From: Cunninghamella blakesleeana
Taxonomy: Eukaryota > Mucoromycota > Mucoromycetes > Mucorales > Cunninghamellaceae
DNA length: 64,000 bases
NCBI GenBank assembly: GCA_017871115.1
Contig: JAFCIZ010000004.1
Location: 720,501 to 784,500, forward strand
Direction of reading: 5' to 3'
Positions 38,837 through 49,781 of this stretch are shown here, piece after piece. Every line of letters begins with the position of its first letter. The first letter of the stretch is position 1. The translations under genes and the position numbers were made by a program. The notes beneath the pieces are model-generated. The model ran no database searches, was not told the origin of the DNA, and saw only the letters and a list, made by a program, of their open reading frames with translations.

Positions 38837-39828
38837 AATCAAAAGTAAACAATTAAAAAAAATAAAAATAGAATAGGTAAAGTAAAAAAAAAAGAAATAT
38901 ATAAAAGAATGAAAGAATGAAAAAGAGAGAGAGAGAGAGAGAGATTGAAATTTAATTATGACCTATTGATATTGTTTTTAATATATAAAAAGAAAATAAC
39001 ACAATAATAATAAGCAATGAAAGAACAACAATAATAAAGAACAAGAGAAAAAAAGTAGAAGAAAAAGGAAAAAGGAAAAAAAAAAATATAAAATAAAGAT
39101 TTAAAAAAATTAGAACCAATGGAAATTTGTTAATTTTTTAATATCCGCTTTTTTTTTTTTTTTCAATAAAATATTAATAAGGCTTTTTTATGCGTATATC
39201 TAGTAATAAATATAGTATAATTAAATATGGTTACTTAGTAATAATAGTAAAATATTCATTACAACGATAAGATATATATATTTTATACGTTTGTAATAAT
39301 AGTAAAATATTCATTTTAATATATTATATTTATTTTATTATGTTTTAAACGCATTTTATTTATATTTATTTTTAATGTGCATGGAGTCACTCTCGGATCA
39401 TACCTAAATGTTAGGCTATATTTGAGCGATCGTACATACACAAAAATAAGCGGAATTTTAAAACATCAGTTTTAAATATCATCAATTTTTTTTTAACCCT
39501 TCCATTTTCTTTTTCATACAGATTATTTTATATTATTGATTTTAATTAATAAAAACAATTCTGCATAAAATTATTGTATAAAGTAAATCATGGATGAAAA
39601 AAAAAAAACAGTATTATATAATAATTATATTAATCGATAATGATTTATCCAATGCCCATTAAAATATACTTTACAAAGATTCAAAATACAACAATTATAT
39701 ACATATACCTTCAATTACTGCTGTAACCACTTGTTATATCACCAAACACAATAAAAAAATTATATCCTTTTTATTTTATTATGAATATTTTTAAAATATC
39801 CTATAGAAACTAAAATTCTCCAACTTTT
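38837..39828. other. Intergenic, no gene seen
   Basis: 992 bases: promoter of the acidic protein gene (minus strand), with a GA dinucleotide run near 38927-38944, and the 3' flank of the first aspartic protease. A modestly GC-rich patch at about 39380-39435 matches no RNA family I know. Confidence 0.55.
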
Positions 39829-41337
39829 TTATGGAATAAAAGTTATGTCTATCAGTGCTGTAAGTACAATCGTATAAATAAGAAGTACCACTATTGAATC
39901 ACAGTTTTTTTTTGTTCCTGTATTCACCATGATCTTAATATTATTTTCATTATTATTATTTATAGATATAGTAGATTGGGAGACAAAAGTATTATCAAGA
40001 TTTTTTAAAGGTGCAAAACCAATTTCATATTTTTTCATATCAAAGACGAGGTAAAATGAACGTAAAATGGAATCACCAATTATGGCCATTTGTAAACCGT
40101 TTTTTCCATCCAAGGTTTTATGGTTTGTTGATGTCAATTCTGTCCAAGGAGCAATGCCAAATAAACAAGTTGTAGCCGTTGTTGGATGATCACCATTTAA
40201 TGGAAGAATTAAGTCACGTATAGGTATGGATAATAAAATAGGAAAAGACGATGATGAAGACGATGAGTTCTGAATATTATTGCTATTATTATTAATTTCT
40301 GAAACGAACTCTAATTCCAAGATTTTATTTGTTTGATATATTTGGCAGTCAATCATATAGGTACCTGATGATTCGTCCATGACGACCTGATTATGCTGAC
40401 CGACTACCGATTTTATGATTTGTTCAGCTAATTGTTTGTCTAAATAAGTTAATGTGGTGCCTGTGTCTATAATGAACCCTTTTAATGGTTTTAACGTGAA
40501 TGTCTGTATTACATCTTTTTGTTGTTGTGGATCCTTAATGCTTATTTTTTGTCCATACACCATCCAGTACGTATATTGGTTCATATCATTATCCTCATCA
40601 TCAATTTGTGAAGAAAAAGAATGTGTTGGTGCCAAAGGAACATAATAAAGCGATTGTTGATAATCCTCATCAATTCCGCCAAAAATTATTTCACCTGACC
40701 ATCCTTCATCATACATAGAACCCATTTTTATAGAAAATAGTGGTTCTTCAATCTGTTCTTTTTCAAGTAATGAAAACACAAATGGATTATAATATTCACC
40801 TTTTGCGTTTGCTGCATTAGTCAATCGTGGAAATCCAAGTCCTAATATACCATTGGCTGCTACTATATTTTTATTGATTTCACCATCATCACTATTGGTT
40901 ATCCATTGGTTTTTATTAATATTTTGATTGTTTAATGGCATAATAATATCTTTAGAAGTATGAGCGAGTCCAAACTGTTGACCATCAATTTGTATCTCTC
41001 CAATTTTTATATTATCTATTCCATAAATACCATCAGCATTTCCGATCTATAAAATATATATATATATATAGAAAAAAAAGTCAATTATTGTTCAATATCA
41101 TCATCAAAACAAAACTTTCATTTTTTTTTTACCCCATATTTAATCGAAAAGATTTGATTGGTTTTTTTAAATGTGGATGAATTATTCGGGTCAAATCTTT
41201 CGTGTGGACATGCATTTTTATCACAATCAATAGATGGCACCCATAAATCAGAGCTGACAATAACAGTAATAATAATAATAGTAACAATAAAAAGAAACAC
41301 AAATAAAGATCAACGAAATTATCACCTTATATCATCT

Positions 41338-41369
<32 letters not shown>

Positions 41370-41713
41370 GTTTCATTGTCATCATTGCGCACATATATGT
41401 ATAAACTTAATACATATCTCACTTACCTTCCTGTATCTAAAGCAACTTTAAATTCTTGCGGAGGTGTGCCAATAAATATAGAAATTAAATATTCAGTCCC
41501 TTCATCATTATAAAGAGAAGATTTATATCTTTTATCATCACGTTTTGAAACATGTTTATAATTTTGTCGTTGGTGTGGATAGAGAGGAGTAGATTGTTTA
41601 ATAATAGGTAATCGAAATATTGATTTATTACTAGTATTACTATTGGTTGCATTAGCAAATAATAAACAATAGTAATAAAAAAGAGTGATGGTAAATATTA
41701 ATGAATTATTCAT
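39829..41713 (-). CDS. Aspartic protease A, yapsin-like, three exons
   Basis: Exons 41427-41713, 41133-41253 and 39829-41046 give 541 aa. An N-terminal signal peptide ([19 protein letters not shown]) is followed by a propeptide with KR at VSKRDDKR. The first catalytic motif DTG/SS is split by intron 1, whose codon AGC spans the junction before SDLWVPS. The second motif is [12 protein letters not shown]. The C-terminal CLFGIAP and [11 protein letters not shown] are standard family A1 segments. A hydrophobic end ([20 protein letters not shown]) suggests GPI anchoring. Intron 2 sits at KYG|IGNADG. The enzyme is probably a cell-surface endopeptidase. It is the downstream member of a three-gene head-to-tail group, separated by 711 bases from copy B. 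Confidence 0.92.
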
Positions 41714-42424
41714 TTTTTATATCATAATAATAAAAGAAAGGGAAAAAAATTATATAAAGGGTTAAAGAAAAGAAAAATTAATAAAGTGAAATGGGTTGTG
41801 CTTTTTTTTTGTGACTATTACAAGGGAGGGATATAATTTTTTAGTATGATCAAATAATGTATAAAATTATAAATATACTCTTACAAAAAAAAGAAAAAGT
41901 TAATACAAGGTTTAATAGTACATAGAGAAGGGGATCATCGGTGGATATTTTAATTAATAGAGCCCTATTCGGTTCTTTTCGGTACGTAAAATGTTTAATA
42001 TCGAACCCAGGAAATATTTGTAAAAAAAATTATGCAAAAAAAGAGACCATCATATGAACTTTCTTTATTGATATTTCTTGAAAAAAAATTATAGCAAAAT
42101 TTATGAAATAAAAAAAGCATAAGATATTATTCTATAGTATGAATTTATTTAATTGATGCTTTAAAAAAATAATTGAATATATATATATATATTATTTATA
42201 ACAAAAATACAAAAAAATCATGCAAAAAAAAGGCGTAAAATTTTATTTTATATATAAAACTATTTTATTGAAATTTCTAAAAAAAATTAAAAGATAATGT
42301 ATATAAATAAAAGTGTATGTGTAAATATATATATAAATGGTAACCAATGCTATTATTGTTATTGTTATTGTTATTTTTGGTCATTTTTGATTTTTTTTAA
42401 TAAAAAGAATGAGAGAGCGAGAAA
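41714..42424. other. Spacer between protease genes A and B
   Basis: 711 bases holding the promoter of gene A and the 3' flank of gene B. A and T runs only; no gene is seen. Confidence 0.6.
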
Positions 42425-44329
42425 CTAATATAATTGAATCAAACAGGTTGATACCAAAATTAAAAGCGAGACATAGATTTCTAAAAATGGGGCAGTTGAA
42501 GACATGGATACCGACCAAGCATTATTAGGGTCGTTCATAGGATAACTGGTGGCATTTTCACCATGAACAGAACTTCCCATTCCTTTAGCAGCAGCAATTC
42601 CAACGCGATGACGACCGAAATCAAATACAAGATAAGCACTACGTAACATGGAATCCCCAATTAAAAATAAATTATGACCTAGTCCCCCTCCACTAGTATT
42701 TCCAACAGGTGCAATACCAAATAAACACTGGGTAGCTGTGGTTACCGATTCTGTATCAATAGGGATTACTAGTTCCGAGGATTTAATGGTAAAATTCACA
42801 GGAGGGCCAGACATACTAGGATCGATAGCCATTTGTAAAGATAATGTTGCTTTGGATTGAGCCAACCCACAGTCTACCAATAATAATCCGGATTGACGAT
42901 CCATCATGATACGACCTTGACCTTGACTACCGGCAATGGACTTTGCAATAGAAATCGCAACATCATTAGGTAAATAGGTTAATGTAGTCCCTGTATCCAA
43001 AATAAAAGCTCCACCTGCTCTACGTAACTTGAAATGGAGTGATTGGATTGCATTATTAATAGAAATTCCATATCCATATACCATCCAGTAATAATATCCA
43101 TCATAATTTGTTGAAGATGAAGCATCAGTTGATTTATAAGGTGGAATGTTCATATTTTTATTAGTGTAACGGTTATGACGAATCCGTTGAAGAAATTCAT
43201 CAGAAAGTGCTGCATCAATTATTTTCATGTCATCGTGATTATCACCTTCTTCCTTTTGTACCCCACTAAACATTTGCTTCATTGCCTTTTTATTATTATT
43301 TGATGAAGAACCACCATCCTCTTCCTTTGTTGATGACGGTACTTCAAGTTTTGCCACAGGTACATAAACTAAATCACCAGTGAATTTAGTTGTATCAATT
43401 CCACCAAATATAACTTCGCCTACCCACCCATTTTTGGAAGCTTGATTTAAATAGACAGAAAACAAAGGTTCTTGAATAATATTTTGTTGAATCAAATTAA
43501 ATACAAAAGGTGTATAGATATTGTCATTATTATTAGCTCCAGCGGTTAATAAAGGATATCCAAGTCCAAGAATCCCGTTGGCATTCATATTACTTGGTGG
43601 TTGACCATCTTGTGTAGGAGAAGGAATTAAAATATCTTTGGTTTCATAAGCAAGACCTAATTGTTGATTTTGAACACTTGCACCTGATATAGTAACAGTA
43701 TCTTTTACATAGGTTCCATTCACGGCACCAATTCCATATTGAATCGAAAAAGATTCATCGGATTTAGTAAAAGTAGATGACTGGCTTGAATCAAACCCTC
43801 CAAAAGGACAAGAATTAGCGTCGCAATCAGAAGAAGGTATCCATAAATCAGCACTAAAAAAATTAGTATATAATTTAAAAGAAAAAAAAAAATACGAATA
43901 AACCAAATAAGGCAGGTTATAAAATAAAAAAAAAAAAATAAAAAGGTTGGGTTAATAAACAAATAATATATGCTTTTTTTTTAGAAAAAAAAAAAAGTAA
44001 AGAAAGGAGAGAAATAAAAAAAAAATTTACCTCCCAGTATCAAAAGTGACCAAAAATTCCTGAGGTGGAGTTCCAACACCCACTGTAATTAAATATTGTG
44101 AACCTTGATCATTATAAAGACCACCTTTAAAAGAAGACCCATCTCTTTTTTGTTGATTATGATGATGATTTTTTAAATATTTTGATGGTTGTATTGGTTT
44201 TTTCATAATCGGCATTCTTAATAAATTACCCTGATTATTATTTTTGTTATTATGATTTTCATTACCATTTGCCAAGGTTATAAACTGACTTGTCAGTAAT
44301 AAATTAGTTACAAATAGTGATATATACAT
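42425..44329 (-). CDS. Aspartic protease B, yapsin-like, two exons
   Basis: Exons 44031-44329 and 42425-43853, 575 aa. A signal peptide (LFVTNLLLTSQFITLANG) is followed by an Asn/His-rich propeptide with a KR site before DGSSFKGG. The first motif DTG|S is split by the intron at exactly the codon position seen in gene A, continuing ADLWIPSSDCD. The second motif is [14 protein letters not shown] loop of about 70 residues rich in Ser, Lys and Asn (around PSSTKEEDGGSSSNNNKKAM) lies between the two lobes' motifs and is absent in the other copies. The hydrophobic end (FLEIYVSLLILVSTCLI) suggests a GPI anchor. It lacks gene A's second intron. Confidence 0.93.
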
Positions 44330-44702
44330 GTTGATATGTAACGTTGGTTTTTATTTTTATTTTTTATTTTATTTACAAATAAATAAATAAGTTCAATGAA
44401 AGAAGAAAAAAGTAGAAGAAAAATAAAAATTAAACAAACAATAAAATATAAATAAATAAATAGAATCATAAAAAATACTAAATGATATAATCGTTTTAAA
44501 CAGAAACTTAAACCGATAGATTTTCCCGAAACCTTTATTTTTTTTTTTCATTCTTTTATTGAAATCATAATCAATATGTTTCAATATTATTTATTTTATT
44601 CTATTTTTTAATTATATATTTTTATTGCAATTGAAGGAATAAAACATAGCAAATGGAAGTGTAAAATAGAATACATATTACATATATTTATTTATTTAGT
44701 TT
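44330..44702. other. Spacer between protease genes B and C
   Basis: 373 bases: promoter of gene B and 3' flank of gene C. No gene is seen. Confidence 0.6.
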
Positions 44703-46220
44703 TTAATAAAAGAATGATACAAGCATAACAGAGAGAATCAATATTGATGAATGGACTGAAAGAATAGAAATAGTTGGAGCAGCAGAAGCACCATTGGGCT
44801 GGTTACTATTTAAAGAAGAAGAAGAACCGGGTTTTTGAGAATTAGGTTGACTGCCACTATTATCACTATTGGAAGTTATTAAAGTATTTTGATTATCAGA
44901 TGGAAGAGGAGCAGTAGGAGCAATAGGAGCTATACCAACACGGTTATTTTTCATATCGTAAGCACTATAAACAGTTCTTAATGTAGCTTCACCTAATACC
45001 CAGGGTAAATCTTCGGAAGCAGCAATAGCAAACATACATGATTTAGCAGTATTCACATCGTTTGTGTCAATAGGAATCACTAATTGAGAGACAGGGACAG
45101 AAATATCAAGAATATCTTGAGGTTGGGTAGATTTAGTAAGGACAGAACTAGAGACTTGGAAATTAACAGTATCTTGATTATTGTCTTTTAAACTACAATC
45201 AGCACGATACACCATATTAAAAGCATCATAAACAATTGATTTTGATAAATTTTTTACAAGGTTGGTCAAAACAGCATTAGGAACATAAGTCATTGTACTT
45301 CCAGTATCCAATACAAAGGGTGCTAAATCGGGTATATCGTAAGTAAATCCTTTTGAAGTAGAAATGGCTTGACCGGGGATAGTCCAATAAAGATAAACAC
45401 TATTAGGGTCAGAAGAACGGGTGCCATTTTTCGATCCAACGTTTGGAGAAATAGATTGGCCATTGACTACTTGATAGTTAACTACAGGAACATATTTTAA
45501 ATCACCTGTAAATTTAGTTTTATCCACCCCACCAAATAAAAGTTCACCAGAATATCCCACTTTTTGCATTTGATTCAAGTAGACAGAAAAAATAGGTTCA
45601 GCCATGTTGGCTTGTTGTTGTTGATAAAGACTAAAAGCAAAAGCTTGATCGTTATGAGCACCACGAACAAGATTTAAGCCTGGGTATCCAAGTCCAAAGA
45701 TCCCATTGGATTGAACCCCGTTTGCGACTACCCCAAGGATGGACTTTGTATTGCTAACAAGACCAATCTTTTGATTCTTTACAGTAGCGTCTTTTCCTAT
45801 GGTTACTGTATCGTATCCATAGACTCCTTTAGCATCGCCAATTCCATATTGTATATGGAATGCTTCTTGTGTTAAATTCAAAGTAGACGATTGCTTTAAA
45901 TCAAAACGATGATAAGGACATACTTGCTGTGCACAGTTGGTAGATGGGACCCAGATTTCCGAACTACCTGTATCTAAAGTTAAGTTGAATGATTGTGGTG
46001 GTGTACCTACATTAATGCTGATAAGGTATTCACGTCCATAAGCATTAAACAAAAGTTCTCTTTTATCAAGTTGTTGGTGAGAAGAATCAGAACTAACAAG
46101 TCGTTTTTTAAGCTGTGATAAGGAATTAGTGTTGCGTTGAAGTGGTATTCTTATCGTTTCCCCATTTACTACTGCAAGCCCAAATAAAAGTGTTGATACT
46201 GCTATTCCATAAAAATACAT
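44703..46220 (-). CDS. Aspartic protease C, yapsin-like, intronless
   Basis: A single exon of 505 aa. A signal peptide (MYFYGIAVSTLLFGLAVVNG) and a propeptide ending in KR before ELLFNAYGREY are seen. The catalytic motifs are LTLDTGSSEIWVPS and FVLDTGSTMTYVPN. The family's YGIGDAKGVYG strand and NGIFGLGYPG are present. Six Cys are in the mature part, fitting disulfides of the secreted class. The C-terminal Ser/Asn-rich stretch and hydrophobic tail (ILILSVMLVSFFY) are typical of GPI-anchored yapsins, which process wall and surface proteins at basic residues. It is the only copy with no intron at the DTG codon. Its upstream flank holds gcggacc at about 46472. Confidence 0.94.
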   Translation of the reverse strand: MYFYGIAVSTLLFGLAVVNGETIRIPLQRNTNSLSQLKKRLVSSDSSHQQLDKRELLFNAYGREYLISINVGTPPQSFNLTLDTGSSEIWVPSTNCAQQVCPYHRFDLKQSSTLNLTQEAFHIQYGIGDAKGVYGYDTVTIGKDATVKNQKIGLVSNTKSILGVVANGVQSNGIFGLGYPGLNLVRGAHNDQAFAFSLYQQQQANMAEPIFSVYLNQMQKVGYSGELLFGGVDKTKFTGDLKYVPVVNYQVVNGQSISPNVGSKNGTRSSDPNSVYLYWTIPGQAISTSKGFTYDIPDLAPFVLDTGSTMTYVPNAVLTNLVKNLSKSIVYDAFNMVYRADCSLKDNNQDTVNFQVSSSVLTKSTQPQDILDISVPVSQLVIPIDTNDVNTAKSCMFAIAASEDLPWVLGEATLRTVYSAYDMKNNRVGIAPIAPTAPLPSDNQNTLITSNSDNSGSQPNSQKPGSSSSLNSNQPNGASAAPTISILSVHSSILILSVMLVSFFY

Positions 46221-47398
46221 TTATGATAAAATATTAGAAAGAAAAAGTGAAAGGGTGTTACAGAAAGAAAGAAGAATAAGTCAGTAAGGAATGGAATGGG
46301 ATTATATTAGTTATATATAGGGATAAAATAGATAGAAAAAATAAAAATAAAATAGAAGAAAGAAAAGTAGAAGAAGAAAGAAATATAATATTAAAAATAG
46401 TTAGAATATATCAAATCATTTTTTCCAGATTAAAAAAATAGAAAATTGGGAAAGAGTGAGAAAAAAAAATTAGCGGACCTTGATTTTATTTTATTTTATT
46501 TTTATTTTTCTTGGGTGATCTTTTTTTTTTTTTTTACTATGTGTGTTAATTATTTAATTATTTATACATTAGTCTACCCATAGCAACTATAATCATAATC
46601 ATAATAAAATTAAATAAATAGTGATTTATATACTTTGTATTTAGTATTATTATGATAATAATTAATCTCTAAGAAAAAAAAGGAACACATTATGTTTTTG
46701 GTATAGACTAGTTGAAATTATATATTAATTCTGTAACAAAAAAAAGTTGAGTTGTCAGCCAATAAAATGCCTTCGATTTAACCTCTTGTATTATTTTTTT
46801 ATTAATGAGAATGTAATGCAACTATTTTTAATCCAGAAATGAATGGATGATCTTTTTATTCAACCGTCGATTCATTTTTTTTTTTTTTAAAAAAAAAAAA
46901 GTTTAATTCAATATTTTTATATTTCCAGAGTCATCTGTTTCTTAATTTAGCTATTATATAATTGATCATTACACCCAAATAAATTTATCATTTGTATTTT
47001 ATTTTTCACTTGAATAAAGTTCCACATAACTGCATATTATCATCATGCTAATAAAGGCATCCTAATGAATAAAGTAATAAATTGCATTCACTGATCACCA
47101 CTTTACTTTTTCTTATATATATATAAATAAGAGAAGGAGCCAAGTATGAATAATGATCGTTAAATTAAATGATTATCAATGAATCAACTATATATGTTAT
47201 CACAAACAATGAACATAAAAAACAACAAGAGCTTGATTAAACAAATACAATAATAATAATAATCCTTTTAGTATAACAAAAATAAAAATTATATCCATTA
47301 TTTTTTATTTTTTTTTACTTCTTTTCTACTTTTTTCTTTTTCTTTTCAGATTTATTTATAAAAAATAGAATGAACGATTAAGTAAAATAAAAAAACCC
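46221..47398. other. Divergent intergenic, no gene seen
   Basis: 1.2 kb between protease C (-) and the small membrane protein gene (+). It contains a T14A12 block (46875-46900) and AT-rich promoter-like sequence. Confidence 0.6.
46875..46900. repeat. T14A12 block, intergenic
   Basis: Lies between two divergent promoters, so unlike most others it is unlikely to be in a 3' UTR or intron. Confidence 0.85.
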
Positions 47399-47956
47399 AT
47401 GATTATCTATATACTTTTTTTTTTATTTATTACCTTTTATGTTCAAAAATCATCCGAATATGTACCACTACCTTCAACTAATATAACCCAAGGTAAATTT
47501 ATTTTAAAAAAGTAAAAAAAAGACTGAATCTAAAAATGAAACTCATCCTTTTGATTATATAATATTACCTCTCTAGAGAATACTAATAATACGAGTTTAC
47601 ATGATAATGATACTATTACTATTTATCCAAATAAATCAATCATGGTATGCAATCAAATGAAAATAAGAGTAAATAAAATAAAGGGATGACTTTATATTTA
47701 TATTTTTTTCTTTTTTTTTTTTAAAAAAAAAAAGATAATAGGCATTGTGTTAGTATTTTTTACAATCATCCTATTGATCATAGGAACTCTATTAACCATT
47801 TATTTAAGATGTCGCAAAAGAAAATTAAAAAAAGAATCAAGTCACATTATAGAATCGACTTTATTTCGACATTCTTCTTCTTCTTCAACCATTATTATGA
47901 ATCCTCAATTTAAAAATGCTATTCATAATGCTACCCTTATTCCATCTTATCCATAA
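47399..47956 (+). CDS. Small type I membrane protein, heavily glycosylated ectodomain
   Basis: Three exons (47399-47492, 47577-47644, 47735-47956), 127 aa. Residues 1-16 (MIIYILFFLFITFYVQ) form a signal peptide. The ectodomain of about 38 residues has five N-glycosylation sequons (N28, N35, N36, N42, N50). A transmembrane helix at about 55-78 (IIGIVLVFFTIILLIIGTLL) is followed by a basic stop-transfer stretch (RCRKRKLKK) and a short Ser-rich cytosolic tail. The layout recalls fungal wall-stress sensors in miniature, but there is no Cys domain and no Ser/Thr mucin stretch. I recognise no family. The third exon is preceded directly by T12A11G, which must serve as the 3' splice site. Splice phases all agree, which is the main support for the gene. 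Confidence 0.68.
47711..47733. repeat. T12A11 block forming a 3' splice site
   Basis: The G at 47734 completes the AG acceptor for exon 3 of the small membrane protein gene, so the A run itself supplies the A of the splice site. Confidence 0.8.
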
Positions 47957-48677
47957 TAAAAATTAAATAAAAAAAATAAAAAAAAAGCCATATATATGTT
48001 TGTAGGATTGTTTTATTTATAATATAAAAATTTTTTTTGGTCTATTTTAACATTTATTCTTTTCCGAATATATTATATATATAAATATATAAATATATAA
48101 CAAGTCTCGGATAAATATAAATGTGTAACTTGAGTACAAAAAAAAATGCGGGGTAGTAAAAAAAAAACTTAAAAAAAAGGGATCTTATGAAAATGTATTG
48201 TTATCTTTAAAAAAGCAAAGATACATTATATTATGATTATTCTATTATAAAAAATCGTACTAATTCACATCAATACTATTATATATATTATATATATTTG
48301 GTATTTATAAAAACATAAATACAATATATTTATGTATAATTCTACTATAAAAAGTAAAATATATTAATTAATAATGGATCTTATTATTATTTTATGTAGG
48401 TTGTACTTGAAAATAAATTAGGAAATAATGACATCAAAAGATTTTTTTATTTATTTTCATTGGTCTAATTAATACCATTTATACCAGATCTTATTTTCAT
48501 ATGAAAAGACGGAGCTTGATTTTTTTTTTATTTAAAAAAATAAAGCCAAAATGCCATTTTTCTTTTTTTTTTTTTCTTTCTTTTTCAACTTTTTTTTTTT
48601 TCTTTCATTGTATATAATAATAAAATAGAATAATAATAAAATTATAATAACATAGACTTTTAATAATATAAAAAAAA
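47957..48677. other. Intergenic, PEX22 promoter
   Basis: 721 bases without a gene. Near 48503 agacggagcttg precedes the T-rich leader of the peroxin gene. Confidence 0.5.
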
Positions 48678-49781
48678 ATGATGGCTACTTTAATACATTC
48701 CAAACAAAAAACTTCTTTATCCAAAGTTATTCCTTCATGGTTATTAAGAATAGTGGGTCTTTCTTCATTAGCTATTGCTCTTATGAATATTTTATTATTG
48801 TGTTGGCGGAAGCCAGCACCTAAACAAAAATTTATTAAATCACCTCCTTCTCCAAATCAATTATCATACATTCAAACTTCTGGTTTAAAAAGAACAACGA
48901 GTAGTTTAGCTGATATTCAAAGAAATAATGTAAGAGATTCTTCTTTTTCTTTTATATTTATAATAAGGATTATAATTCTATCATTTACTTACATTTATAT
49001 ATTCTATTTCATTATTATTTAAAAATAGTATACTCGTTCGCCAAGTCCAACTTCTTCCCCTTCCCCTTTAAGATCACCTTCTCGTTTAAGTAATAGTTGG
49101 AAGCCAAAATTTATTGATAATATGCTCTCATTAACCAAGAAGAAAAGAATGACCATTTCCTTAAAAAACGTAAGCAATAGAAAGAAAGAAAGAGAGAATA
49201 CATTTTAATCAAATCGCATTTAAACTAACTTTTTCTTTTTTATGTATATATAGACTATTTTATGGAATCCATCACAAGATGTTAATTCACCTAACCATGC
49301 CTTTCATGAAAATGCCATTCAATTATTATATCAATTGTGCCTTCGTTATGACATTTATTTATTAATTCATATCACCAGTCAAGAAGAACAAGATCAAATT
49401 GATGATTTATTACAACAGTCCATTTTAAAAAATCAAATGGCGTTGATGTTAGATCGATCTCGAATCATTTATTGCCAAACCGAACAAGAAAAACAAGATA
49501 TTATTCAATATCAATTATGCCCTGCTATTCATATTGAAGGTGGTTGGGAATTAGACGATGGCGAAGATTTGATTCGTCAATTGCGTTCTTCTATTCAACA
49601 AGTTGTATGGGTTATTACTCGCCGTCGTCGTACTTCGTTTAATAAAGAAAATATTAAGCAAAAAGATCAAGATATCTTGGCTGAAAATGTAGAATTAACT
49701 GATTCTATTTTGGATACATCTCTTGCTCGTGATATTGGTTTTATGTTGGATAATTATAATGATGATAGTGACTATTATTAA
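48678..49781 (+). CDS. PEX22: Peroxisome assembly protein Pex22
   Basis: Three exons (48678-48929, 49029-49169, 49254-49781), all phase 0, 306 aa. A membrane helix near residues 22-44 (WLLRIVGLSSLAIALMNILL) anchors the protein, followed by a Ser/Pro-rich linker. The conserved domain begins with MTISLKNTILWNPSQDVNSP, then NHAFHENAIQLLYQL, YDIYLLIHITSQEEQDQI, DRSRIIYCQTEQEK and HIEGGWELDDGEDLIRQL, all matching fungal Pex22. Pex22 holds the ubiquitin-conjugating enzyme Pex4 at the peroxisome membrane and activates it so that Pex5 can be mono-ubiquitinated and recycled. Length is somewhat above the yeast protein because of the linker and an Asp-rich tail. A second in-frame ATG follows immediately, so the start could be one codon later. 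Confidence 0.88.

Noticed and set aside
39380..39435. GC-richer patch considered as an RNA gene
   Set aside because: No tRNA, 5S or snRNA signature and no convincing cloverleaf.
43720..43962. Hydrophobic minus-strand frame
   Set aside because: It overlaps protease B in another frame and extends into its intron.
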